Below, one piece after another: positions 12,858 to 24,600 of a stretch of DNA of 64,000 nt. Source of the stretch: Mytilus edulis (taxonomy: Eukaryota; Mollusca; Bivalvia; Mytilida; Mytilidae); the NCBI RefSeq assembly GCF_963676685.1, contig NC_092349.1:85572604-85636603 (forward strand), read 5' to 3'. Both the position numbers and the translations under genes were made by a program. Within the stretch, counting starts at the first letter, position 1, and every line of letters starts with the position of its first letter. The notes below the pieces were generated by a model. The model did not search any database. It had not been told where the DNA came from and saw only the letters and a list, made by a program, of their open reading frames with translations.

Positions 12858-12982
12858 GTCAAAAACGAAAGTGGCCGCATCCGTGTTCATCCACAACCTT
12901 TATATATGTTATGTATTATCATGAAATACAACTTACATTTCAATATTAAGGATGAACACGAATGCGGCCACTTTCGTTTTAC
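12858..12982. repeat. Inverted repeat (hairpin) within the 11605 element
   Basis: AACGAAAGTGGCCGCATCCG continuing to TGTTCATCC (12865-12893) pairs with GGATGAACACGAATGCGGCC and ACTTTCGTT (about 12951-12979), leaving a loop of about 57 bases. The arms differ at one or two positions only. Confidence 0.75.
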
Positions 12983-13215
12983 ACGGAAACCGTCTAAAAT
13001 TTAACTAAAATGATAGAATTTTGTAGTTTTCCGTAATTTAGCATGACTTAATAGTGCTACAACCCGATATATGTGCATTGTATTGTCAAAAACTGCCCAT
13101 ATTTATGAAGCAGAACCATTTAACTGTCCAATAAATAACTAAAAGTTTACATTTTAACAATTTTGTAAAACTGTTATTTTTTGGGGCCAAAAAGGGGTCT
13201 TACCGGACCTACTCC

Positions 13216-14279
13216 TTTTAATGCATAAGTCGTGAAATGGACAACAATGATATGGAATTATTGGATACCCAATGACTATCAGAATGATATTGCCTTTTAA
13301 TCATGACTCAGATACATTCAGGTGTTCAGTTTAAAGAGAAAGACATACATATTACATATACATTTAATTAGATAGAGAATGCAGAGCAAATATATTCGTT
13401 GACAATGATATCCTCGAGGTTTATTAAGTTCCATATCGCGTTTTTAAATTGTCAATAGTAATATTGATTTTCAACTATAAACGTAAATCATTTTATGTTC
13501 CGTAACCTTTTTTGTTTACTTTAAATTCGTTTAATTTCGTAGCTAATTCTAATACATAACGGACATAATGATTGCAGACAATGGTAGAACGTTGACAAAT
13601 AGGATATACTTCCATCCGTTTGATGTGTTTGAGCTTTTGCTGTTGTTATTTTTTAAAGGGATTTACGGTTTTGACTTTTACTTGGAGTTTGGGATTTCTT
13701 GGATTTTTTTTACTCTTTCCCTAAGATCGTTTAATTTACAATAATGGTAATTCAAATGGAAATGAGAAGCCAGATTGTTTTACTTTATATTGATAAGAAC
13801 ATTATACGAATATACATTAGTGCGGTACGTCAGAATATGTCAAAAATAAGGTCTCTTTTGTTGGTGCATCACAAAACATGAATCGGTTCTTAAATTCTCG
13901 AATAAAATATTGACTACACACTTTGAAACCCAAGAAAGACCCACAACTGAAAGTTGTCAAATAAAGAAACAATCATCCTGGAAATGAATTAAATATGTTT
14001 TTCCTATTGTCTTTTCTTGAGGAATAATTCACCACTCCACTTAATACCACATTAATCGTTTACCTGCTTACCAACATATGTACATCAAAGCTCGACCTAC
14101 GTCAGAGTTCGGAGTCTGTTCCAGTACTTAAAATCTTTCAATGTATGGGTGGATCTTACATAGATAGATATAAAAAATATAATAAAAAAAGCAATGAATG
14201 GGGTTGTTAAACTTGATATATGCCTTTTTGTGCTTCTTTGTTACATATTTTTTTTTTTTTTTAAATAATTAAGATTATA
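13216..14279. other. Intergenic, no gene seen
   Basis: No open frame of note and no shared repeat recognised. Confidence 0.4.
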
Positions 14280-14560
14280 GCACAATGTTGACTGCGGTAT
14301 CCATAATTTTGCCATTTTTACTTAAAATGTCTGTTTGTTTTGTCACGAATTGTTGTCAATATAATGATTTGATGCGACTGTCATACATGTAAGATGTTTA
14401 GATAGCTATAAAACCAGTTCAATCCACCATTATCTACATAAGAAAAATGCATGTACCAAGTCGGGAATATAACATTTGTTATCCATTCGTTTGATCTTTG
14501 AGCTTATGGTTTTGCCATTTGATTAGGGACTTTCCTTTATGAATTTTCTTCGGAGTATTT
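14280..14560 (+). repeat. Repeat I copy
   Basis: GCACAATGTTGACTGCGGTA, GATGCGACTGTCATACATGT, AACCAGTTCAATCCACCATT and ACCAAGTCGGGAATATAAC. Confidence 0.65.
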
Positions 14561-14814
14561 TTTTGATTTTACATTTTTACCAACAAAGATATTTTAAGTT
14601 GTCTTTCAAATGCTAGTTAATCAAGCCTATTTACTGTTCTAACATCTAATAATATCCAAATGAAAATAATTCGTCAAAGATACCAGATTTATAACTTGAA
14701 TCGTCAGATCGGACGTTTTCAGTTTATAAGATTATAAAATATCGGAAGGGCAAATCAAGTATGACGACGAAGAACGGTCTTCCAAGTTATAATGAATCTA
14801 AAATTGAGAATTAA

Positions 14815-15900
14815 AATGGGAAATGTGTCATAGAGAACAGCAGAAAAAATCCGGAGGACATCAATAGGTCTTCAACACAGCGAGACAAATTCTGCACCGG
14901 TGGCGTGCTTCAGCTGGCCCCTAAACAAAAATGTGTACTAGTTTATAGAAAATGGACGCCATACTACGAAATAAATAAATAAACTAAATTCAAAAATTAT
15001 GCAAAACATACAAAGACCAGAGGCTTCTGACCTGGGCCAGGCGTGGTTAAACATGTTTTGTGAGATCTTACCCTCTCTAATACCTCTTACCGATGTAGAA
15101 AAACAAACACACAGCAATACGCACAGTTGAAAAGAAGTCCGAGTCCGATATCAGGAAGGTTTAAAAAAAAAGGAGCTAAACAAAATGACAATGATACATA
15201 AATTAACAAAGGACTACTAGCAGTTGCTTACATGCCACCTCAGTGCCTCTATTGAACAGATTAAAAGATAAAGTCATAATATTAATACCAAGCGCAATCC
15301 CTCCCGTAATGGGTTTAGAATTATAACATCAAGAAATGTATGAGTAGAACATAACCCGTATCATGCCAACAACTGTTTTTAGAATAAATGTGTTTATTTT
15401 CAATGCAAAGACCCTATATATGAATCAATATTAAATCCAAAATATGCCATCTTTTTTTCTGACAACAGTATCATAACATGCATAACTATTTCCCTTTTTA
15501 AAAAGTTTGTTCCCAGAAAGAACAGTGTTTATTGTAAGTATATGGATTATTTAAAGTTTGTTTAACAGGATAAATCTTTTTGTTTTGGTGTACATATTGA
15601 AGTCGTCCTTATTGAGAGCCACTACATTATCCAAATATCTGATGTTGTTTCGATGGGTCTTTGCTGATTTTGGTCATAAAACTCATAACTCATAACAATA
15701 CAGAAACAGGTCTGCAATAAATGCTGCACAGTAAGTCCCTATTGGACAAAATACGGCATCAACAAAGCGAATAAAATGTTATCTGGTAAAAAAAAAACAA
15801 TAGGCAGTTATAGTATCAAAGCAGGTCAAATTGACATAGTTCATTTACTTCTTGTTAATTAAAAGTGTCGTAAAAGGTTTGTGTATTTCGATTTTTTAAA
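14815..15900 (-). mobile_element. Second Penelope-like copy, 3' part, inverted and deleted
   Basis: On the minus strand this repeats the plus-strand copy. 15350-15385 matches 4015-4045 (GTTGTTGGCATGACACGGGTT, one mismatch). 14815-14930 matches the extreme 3' end at 4500-4650. 15600-15830 is a decayed RT core, including the AAAGACCCATCGAAACAACAT stretch and remains of the YMDD region. Most of the C-terminal domain is deleted (15430-15550). No open frame remains. Confidence 0.8.
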
Positions 15901-18299
15901 TGCCAATTTGATTATCAGTGATTTTTTTTACTTCTATTTTGTTAAAGGGGCGATATTTTGTTTCGTGTGAATAATAGAGAATACTGCTTTTTTTCCAAAT
16001 TTAAATCAGTTTCAAAATTGAAGGAAAATATGCGACCATTCAATGTGGACCTTACCGTATTGTTGGTGGACAGACATGGAAATGCATGACACTCATCGAT
16101 AGAAGGGTAACCACGATTTTTCGTGTTAAACATATTAGAGGTTTTAGTATTTTAAGAAGATTAAGACGTGTTAATACCTTTGAACGAATTTAGAATTAAG
16201 TGTTTTTCCAATTTTACAGTGTTCACTTTAGGTATGAATACCATCTCCAGCTGCTTAGGTAAATACGAACAAAACAGTAACTAAACATCATATTGTTCGA
16301 TGGCATTATCAATATATTTCATTATGTTGGGAAAAGGTATGAATTCCATTGTGGTTAAAGAAATCTTAGGTATCAAAGACTTCGCAATTTACTTCCTGAT
16401 ATGTTGTCACTTATTGAAATACTTACGTGTCACGGTACTTGTCTATCCCAAATTCATGTATTTGGTTTTGATGTTATATATATATGTTATATTTGTTATT
16501 CTCGTGGGATTTTGTCTATGTGTGTTACATTTTAGTGTTGTGTCGTTGTTCTCCTCTTATATTTAATGCGTTTCCCTCGGTTTTAGTTTGTTATCCCGAT
16601 TTTGTTTTTGTCCATGGATTTATGAGTTTTGAACAGCGGTATACTACTGTTGCCTTTATAGAATAACATATCGCAGATTTTAAATAAAGGAAAATATTCA
16701 CTGAGTGACCAAACAACACATTCCCGAATGCGTGTATCGCATGTGCTAGTTATCGGTGTAAAATCGGTCACGAGTTGAATATTTTTTGATATTTGAATCC
16801 TTAGTTATTCTTTTTTATAACATTGGCAAATGCATTCTTTTTTAAGAAATTAATGTAGAAAATGCAAGGATCTATAACTTCCTACACGTTCACAATTTGT
16901 TTTAACCCGACGCTACCGTCGTCTGGCAAGTCATATTGTTGTATGACGTCAGATGAGTTAAATAATCACGTTTATTTCACATGTGAAATTATCAGTTTTG
17001 GGTGCACTGGGAAATTAATGAATTTAATTGCAACCATTAATTTTATAATAGTTGCCGGGAGTTACTTTTATCAAATGTTTATGACCATATCCATTTTTAA
17101 GATCTTTATATTGTTCATCTATTTTTTTTTATTAATTGTAAGTAATCGGAATATATGCATTCTTTAAACTATTCATTTGTCATTTTTTAGTATTACGGTT
17201 AGGAAAATTCATAATCCTATTAGAAATGTTAGACGTGTGTGATATGATATACTGTTACATAACCCGGTTTGTTTGGTTGTCATCTTAGTGTTTTTCGTAG
17301 ACAAGTGACATGCACATAGATACTAAAAACATAATTAGTTATCTGCAGTTGCTACTAATTTTTATGTGGTTGTTTATATGTCACACGGAGAAAGAACTTT
17401 AATTAGTTTGATAGATACATAGCTTCATGTGATATGAGCTGCGATTTTGAAATAATTGCTACTCCTCTCTAAAACAAAATAAATCAATTCATTCTTATAT
17501 GACCGACGGGATCGTTGATGAAAGAGCCTTTGTTATTATTTGATATTTAACTAAATATACAACATGTATGTCATATATCAGCATTCAGTACTCATCTATA
17601 ATTGTATTGATTTATTTATGTATTTATGCTTATGAATTGTATTTTCACTTATTAAAATCCGGTGTCCTTCAAGCTGTCTGGGTTGTCTGTATTATGTATA
17701 AATATGCATGAGGAATTTTCAATGGTTTTGTAAATAAAAAAAATATGATAACATCAACAGCTAAATCATAGTGTCTCTTGACTGATATTTGTTCATATAT
17801 GTTAATAACATTTATTTAATTTTTTCAAGATGTTTATTTTGTAGCTTATGAATATTTTGATTTGAAAAGCGCACACAATGTCTTTTGACTTGACTTTTTG
17901 TAAAAAATTATAAAAAAATATCTATGTACTAATTTTGTTTAGGGTCCTACCTTATGAAATGCATGTATCCATGTTCTATCTGTTGAAATCAATAAACGTT
18001 ATATGTACATAATGATTAAAGAATGTTTAAAAATTTCTGACAATCTGATATGTTGCTAACTTTCCATATGTATTTTACCCATATCAAAACAACATTGATT
18101 ATGTGGTATTGATAAATATGTACCATAGGATACGGATTGTATCGAAAGATCTTAAAAGACCTGTAATTTGAATATTTAGATTTTTCCTCTTTTTTACTCT
18201 ATCCGACTGGACGCTTGTAACGTCACGATCATCAATGCGTTTTTGAACATTAACATTCGGTGTAATTAAACAGATATAGTAGTTATCAAAAGTACCAGG
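15901..18299. other. Intergenic, mostly unexplained
   Basis: Contains the repeat B fragment at 16425-16665. The 101-codon frame at 16862-17167 has a Cys-containing start and a hydrophobic C-terminal half, but no recognisable domain or splice signals, and is probably chance. Confidence 0.4.
16425..16665 (+). repeat. Repeat B, truncated copy
   Basis: From CGTGTCACGGTACTTGTC to GGTATACTACTGTTGCCTTT, the right third of repeat B, with a small deletion of the TGATGCTTGGTCCG segment. Confidence 0.8.
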
Positions 18300-18475
18300 A
18301 TTATAATTTTATACGCCAGACGCGCGTTTCGTCTACATAAGACTCATCAGTGACGCTCAGATCAAAATAGTTAAAAAGCCAAATAAATACAAAGTTGAAG
18401 AGCATTGAGTACCCAAAATTCCAAAAAGTTGTGCCAAATACGGCTAAGGTAATCTACTCCTGGGGTAAGAAAATC
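18300..18475 (+). repeat. Repeat C copy
   Basis: Starts ATACGCCAGACGCGCGTTTC and continues ACTCATCAGTGACGCTC to TTGTGCCAAATACGGCTAAG. The first 20 bases are a GC-rich near-palindrome (GACGCGCGTTTCGTC). Confidence 0.8.
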
Positions 18476-18889
18476 GATAGCATGTTCTTGGGGGGTATTT
18501 GCGATAAATACCCCTCCTTAACATGATATATCTGTTTAATATTCTCTTATTTTCATGCATCGACGGTTTTTAATTGTTCACTTCTGAAAAAACCGGCACC
18601 ACACCTTGAACATGTTGAACAGATTTATATAAATGTATTTTAGTCTTAGATGCATGATTTATTAGTTGTTGATGGCTTTGAACTAGCCGTCAATGACCAT
18701 AAGTGTTCTCAGATTTGGACTAAGTCTCTTTTTGTTATAGGGTTGTATAAATATTTATTTCAAATATCGATCTAATTAGATAAGTGCCTTTTAACTGTAT
18801 TATAAATTATGTTCATATGTTGTACTGATACACCTCTGTCAAGTGTTGAGGGTATGCGTTTGTTGCTGTCTATATAATATATGTTTTTG

Positions 18890-19075
18890 TTCCGGCTGTT
18901 AGTTTTCTCGTTTGAATTGTTTTACATTTGTCATTTCGTGGCCTTATATAGCTTTCTATATACTATCGTTATTGCTTATCTTTTAAGGTTGTACGGTGAC
19001 CTATAACTCTTAAATGTCTATGTCATTTGGTATCTGGTAGAGAGTTGTATCATTAGGATCCACACCACATCTTCT
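18890..19075 (+). repeat. Repeat G copy
   Basis: GTTCCGGCTGTTAGTTTTCT, GTTGTACGGTGACCTATAAC, GTAGAGAGTTGTATCATTAG and CACACCACATCTTCTTATTT, same order as 37835-38010. Confidence 0.75.
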
Positions 19076-19434
19076 TATTTCTACATTTCGTTAAAATAAT
19101 AAAGCTACTATATTTTGTCTCTTAAATCCGTATAACAATTAAGAAGAGACAAATCAAAATGAAAAACAGACAAGCAAAATCTGAAGGAGTTGCGTGGATG
19201 GTTGCAAGTTCATGTGTTTCCACATGGTATGCGTCTTGTATGCATCACCCTCGCAACCATTCAAAGAGAAGCGAAAGTCGTTTCTTTCAATCAACCAATT
19301 TAAGATGGTGACCATAAAAATCATATAGTGAAGATTTAAGTCGTTTTTGCATTCTTTCTCTTTTTAAACAGTTTTTATTTTGCAAAGGGTGGCATATATA
19401 AAAAAAAAGAAAAAAGAAGAAGATTGCACGATTG

Positions 19435-19755
19435 TATTTGGCACAACTTTTCGGAATTTTGGATCCTCAATGCTCCCCAACTTTGTACTTGTTTGGCTTT
19501 CTACTATGTTGATCTGAGCGTCAAAGATGAGTCTATATGTAGACGAAACGTGCGTCTGGCGCATCAAATTATAATCCGTGTACCTTTGGTAACTATTTAC
19601 ACCACTGAATCGATGCCGCTGCTGGTGGACGTTTAGTACCCGAGGGTATCAACAGCCCAGTAGTCAGCATTTGGTGTTGACATGAATATCAATTATATGA
19701 TCATTTTTATAAATTTCCTGTTACAAAACTTTGAATTATTTCCTAACCCAGGAAT
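19435..19755 (-). repeat. Repeat C copy, longest in the window
   Basis: In plus reading: ATTTGGCACAACTTTTCGGA, GTAGACGAAACGTGCGTCTG, CCGCTGCTGGTGGACG, GGTATCAACAGCCCAGTAG and GTTGACATGAATATC. A further short C fragment (GTAGACGAAACTCGCGTCTG) follows at 19768 and abuts the Tc1 element. Confidence 0.78.
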
Positions 19756-19823
19756 GGTTTACGTATGTAGACGAAACTCGCGTCTGGAGTATCAAATTAT
19801 AGTCCCGGTACCTTTCATAACTA

Positions 19824-21114
19824 TACACATGGAAAAAAGTATTGCAACATCTTAATTTGTTAAAACTTGAAAAATCAGCCTCTTTTTTTGGATGAAATAT
19901 CATAAAGTATGTGTATAATATTATTGAAACATAGTTTATGATAACATTGGCATTTAAACGAACAAAAAATGTTTGGAAAAAAAAGATTTGTATAACCACA
20001 ATTTTAATAACAAAATGAAAGTGTTTTTTGTACAAAAAAATGCATTTTACAACTTATACTGTAGTCGAACTTTACAATGTCAGACATTACAAAATTAATC
20101 TTCAGATGACTGTTCACATCATGGTTGATCGTTATATGCCAAAGAATTAGTACTTTGTGCGCAGCCTCCATTCAAACGGATAACCGCATCTTAACGTCTT
20201 CCAGCCATAAATCGACTAATTTGTTGCTAAGGTAGCAGCAACCATTTCTGATGAAGGGCATTGTTTATTTCATGATGTGTTTGAACTGGGGTGTCCTTTC
20301 GCGCACTTTCCGCCCAATAGTGTCCCATATATGCTCGATATGGTTAAAAGTCGGGCTACGATCGGGCCAAGGAAGATGAACCAAATTTCATTTGAACATT
20401 GGATCTTCCTCCACGATGCTAATTTCCAACTTTGGCGAGCTCTGCACTACATTAGATACGGAAAACTGTGTGTCTGTTCGTTGACAAAGGTCTCCGAAAT
20501 GGTCTTATCGCACGATAACCAGTAGCGATGAGTTGATCTCGAACAGTTCTTGTTAAAAGGCTCCTGTATGGCCACCACTCTCTTTTTAGGATTGTCTTGT
20601 ATGCAATGGGTTTCCTTCTGACCAACAACCTTCATTATGCTTGATTTCCTCTAGCAAATGGTATAGGGGGTCTTCATTATCTCGGAAGGTCTTTAACAGC
20701 GTTTATTGCCTGGTGTTTATTCTCAAAACGACTTATAGTGGAATGGTGATGACCAACAATACGTGCAGTTGTTACAGCGACATCCCTGCTTCTCTTATGC
20801 TGATAATCTGCCATCTTGCTGCAGTTAAGAGTTGTCAAGGACCCATTACAAGGTGTCAATCACATAACTTTAAAACTTGGTTATTTAAAGTGTTGAAAAC
20901 AATGAGGGTAAAAACATCTGTTTTGCTGTTTACGGGTACAGTAGCTGCATGTGCAGATAAAAACTTATCGAGTCGATATTTATTGATTAAACTCAGGTGA
21001 TACTTAAATAATGTTTAACTAGTTCTATTTTACCAAATTATATCACAAAAAAATCAAGAGTGTTTTTTTAATTTCAATTTCAATTTGGTGTTGCAATACT
21101 TTTTTCCATGTGTA
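19824..21114 (-). mobile_element. Tc1/mariner DNA transposon, non-functional transposase
   Basis: The ends are perfect 25-bp inverted repeats beginning ACACATGGAAAAAAGTATTG (19825-19849 and 21089-21113), with TA on both sides (19822-19823, 21115-21116): the TA target duplication of this superfamily. Minus-strand remnants of transposase: 20859-20677 reads TTARIVGHHHSTISRF and KDLPR, the helix-turn-helix and linker of Tc1-like proteins. 20380-20311 reads WPDRSPDF and IEHIWDTIGR, the segment carrying the last catalytic acid. Between them frames are broken and the first two catalytic aspartates cannot be found. It lies just downstream of the lectin gene. Confidence 0.88.
20311..20859 (-). pseudogene. 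Tc1-like transposase remnant
   Basis: Two recognisable blocks in different frames: the DNA-binding HTH (STISRF followed by DLPR) and the C-terminal WPDRSPDFNHIEH block with an IWDTIGR tail. An open stretch between them at 20635-20447 is not readable as the DD region. Stops and shifts exclude a functional protein. The element could only move if transposase came from elsewhere. Confidence 0.75.
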
Positions 21115-21617
21115 TATATAAAAACGCCGTACTACAGAGATAAAAGAGAGTTTCTGCTGTGAAATGTGAAGTCACCAATTGGAACGTTAAAATAATCTCG
21201 TTTGTCATAATTACAGTTTGAAGATAACCATCTATAAATAATGTGTACAGTTATTTTATTTGTTGGTAGAATTCCTAATGTGCTTTCCAGTATGAAGAGC
21301 AATGCATTTTTCAACTATATAATCTTTATTCTTGGTGAATACTCAAAAGAATGTTATTGAAATTTTAAGAGGCTATACAGATTTTCAGACAAAATCTTAA
21401 ATTTGGTTTGAACAATTAAATCAAATACAATGTATAAGAGCTAAGATAGACAAAAATGTACAATGAAAATCTAGCTTTTGTTTAATTGTAATTAGTTATC
21501 TTTCAATATGATATTCAAATATTTGAAAAATTATTACAAAGAGACCATTACAGCTAGTTTTAGTTCATCCGACGTACAAATGTTATACAATAACAATTAA
21601 AGACGGTTCACTTCAGT

Positions 21618-24600
21618 TTAATTGCAAAAGTTTCTTTCGCAGATGTATGAAAGCTGAATAGAACAGGTTCTGTCACCCCATTTTCCTGAGAAGTCACCTA
21701 TATCAACACAGTTCTTATTTGTATTATGTTTTCCAGTACCTGGATACCAAGGTATAGATGAAGCTACAGACTGGTCATACGTCCAACGGAACTCGCCTTC
21801 TTTGAAGTCTGTAAGTCCAATCCAGTGATTGCGGCCCGCTAAAATATACGATAAAAATGAGTTGTTTTTGTACTTAAAATTTCTGATTACCTAAATTCTT
21901 TTTTCGTTATGAAAACCCTTTAAAAGCAGTCTGATAAATAAAGGCAACAGTAGTATACCGCTGTTCAAACTCATAAATCCATGGACAAAAAATGAAATCG
22001 GGGTAACAAACTAAAACTGAGGGAAAGGCATTAAATATAAGAGGAGAACAACGACACAACACTACAATGTAACACACACAGAAACGGACCAAGCATCAGA
22101 CAAAATCCCACGAGAATAACAAATATATAACATCAAAACCAAATACATGAATTTGGGATAGACAAGTACCGTGACACGTCTTATCGCAATGTGAATTTAC
22201 ACTCAAAAATAAGAGAAAACAAACGACGCAACTTTTAAATGTAACACACACAGAAACGAACTATAATATAACAATGGCCATATTCCTGACTTGGTACAGG
22301 ACATTTCTAAAGGAATAAATGGCGGGTTGAACCTGGTTTTGTGGCATGCCAAACCTCCACTTTTATAGCCATGTGAAATATAACATTAAAATGACAACTC
22401 AACACCACAGGACTACAATATAAATAAATTGGAGAATACAATTGACAAAGAAACACACGAACAACAGCCAGCAAAAGGCAACAAGTTGAACATTTTAAAA
22501 CGCCAGAAGTGCATTTTATCCACACAAGATCTACTAGTGATGCCCAGATACAAAAGTTTGAAAGCCGAAACAAGCACAAAGTCGAACAGCATGGCGGACC
22601 AAAATATCAAAAAAGTTGTGCCAAAAACGGCCAGGGTTTTCTGTTAGTTACCAACACATCCTTTTTATTTAGAATAATTTATACTTTTGCAAACAGTAAA
22701 TTTATAAAATTACTAAACAAAAGCTGTACATGATAGAACTGAAATATTAACTAATTGCAGGGAACAACTGAAATACATTACATAACCAGACATTTGCAAC
22801 ACAAAATGTAGACCCATCCGAATAGGTTTAAACCTCAACGCCAAGTGACGTCATATTTGAAATTGTAAAAAATGACAAAAAATGATGACGTCATTTGAAT
22901 TTGTAAAACAGATCATCAAAAAATGAAAAATGATTTCATTTGAATGAATAAGATAGAATTGGGATTGATTTAAGATTATATTTGAACTAAATACTGATAT
23001 TTTATTTAATAACAATGCACATTTTAATATTTCTTAATAGCAAACTAAGGTAGCAATTAACTATATTATAAAGCTATGTCCGGTTTGTTTTGAATCTTAC
23101 TTCAAACGTAAAATATCGAACTGATTACGTTGAACAAAATGAAATCTAATAAATGAATGCGGTGATTAATATTATTTACCATAACACATAAATATAATAG
23201 AAAAGACGTCTAAACATTTGACAAAATCCGATGAGAATCACCTGTTGATTTTGATGTATTCATAAATGGCCATTTCGTATTTAGTTTAAACATATTCATT
23301 TATAATGGATTGGAAAACAATTTATTACAACTTATATAAATCCCTGTCCACTTTGCAAGGGTGTCCTTTACGCGCAAGTGATGTTGCTTTCTCCTAACAC
23401 AGGTCAGCCATTTATCGTCCCCTTCCAAAGGACTATCATTGTTTCTCAAGACCTAACTCGCAAATGACCATTTAGTGTTCTTAGCTATTCAAAAAATGAA
23501 GGTTCTTTTTCTAAATCGATAACCTTCATTTTTGTAAACTCTGGAGGCATGAGAACAACTCTAACACATATTACTTGTTAACGTGGCAATAATAAGGATC
23601 CAATACCCAAAATTTGTGAAAACATTTTTTGCAACTAAAACAAGCGCATCCTTGACCATAAAATTCTTCTCCTTTAATGATAAAAATGGGCTTCAAAAAG
23701 TATTGTATACATCAATGATTGTATACATATATCTATATTCGTTTATTTTATAGGTCAATCCGATCACTTACTTTTCCTTATAATTGAATGAATTCTCCTA
23801 TTTTCTTCTGTGTTGTCAATTTTTACAAGATATCCTCCAATCTTTTGGCAGTACCTCTGTCATATAAAAATCATAAGATAAACGTCACAAATTCCATGAT
23901 AAGTATGTATGGATATATATATTGATATGCATGCATTTGAAGAATCCTATAAAAACAGAAAATTAAATATGAACCGTCTTAAATAGGCGATACTAGAAAG
24001 AATTATATAAAAGCATACTATTTATGTTTAGTGTTTCAACATTATTTAAAGACTTTTATATATATGTATGAAATTAACATGTTATAATGAATATTGGATA
24101 TCGGCATTTTTACAAAGTTTAATTTCTTTGTATTATCCTTTTGTATATACATATTAACAACTGAATTTTTTATTTTAATCATTCCAAATACTATGTAATT
24201 CTAATATGATATATCAATACCGCATAGTTTGGATACTTGAATGAAATACGAATTTTGTGTTATTAAAATTTGTTGCTACAAAAGTTTTGAAATTATCTTA
24301 AATCAAGAAACGTATCTTCCTCCTGCAAAGCTCTTATTCCTTGCCAAGCTTTGGCTATACTTTTTGTCCTTTTTGGTTTATAGTTCTTCATCCTTTAAAC
24401 AAGCTTTGAATTTTCAAACATTTTTTCCTCGAGCTTCGCTAAAAAGACATTGATTGTCGAAATGCGCATCGGGGGTAGAAATATTGATACGATTTATGTT
24501 ATTAGAGAGTGATGAAGCAGATTGTTACCTCAACTTAGGGAAAGCCAATGTTGACAATATTCAAAAGGGTGATAATATCCGATTATTACATGGCATTTTT

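Larger units (their letters stand above)
11605..13215. mobile_element. Inverted-repeat element with GGAGTAGGTCCGGTAAG ends, containing nested repeats
   Basis: Left end GGAGTAGGTCCGGTAAG at 11605-11621 and its exact inverse at 13199-13215, continuing as TTTTGGCC / GGCCAAAA. TTAA occurs a few bases outside each end. Inside are a direct duplication of about 190 bp (11690-11885 and 11930-12125), a full repeat B (12030-12720) and a hairpin at 12858-12982. No transposase. The nested structure indicates at least two rounds of insertion. Confidence 0.65.

Noticed and set aside
16862..17167. 101-codon frame with a possible membrane segment
   Set aside because: AT-rich hydrophobic tail typical of chance frames; no domain, no splice signals.
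20277..21000. Plus-strand frames of 82 and 119 codons
   Set aside because: Antisense shadows of the Tc1-like transposase on the minus strand.
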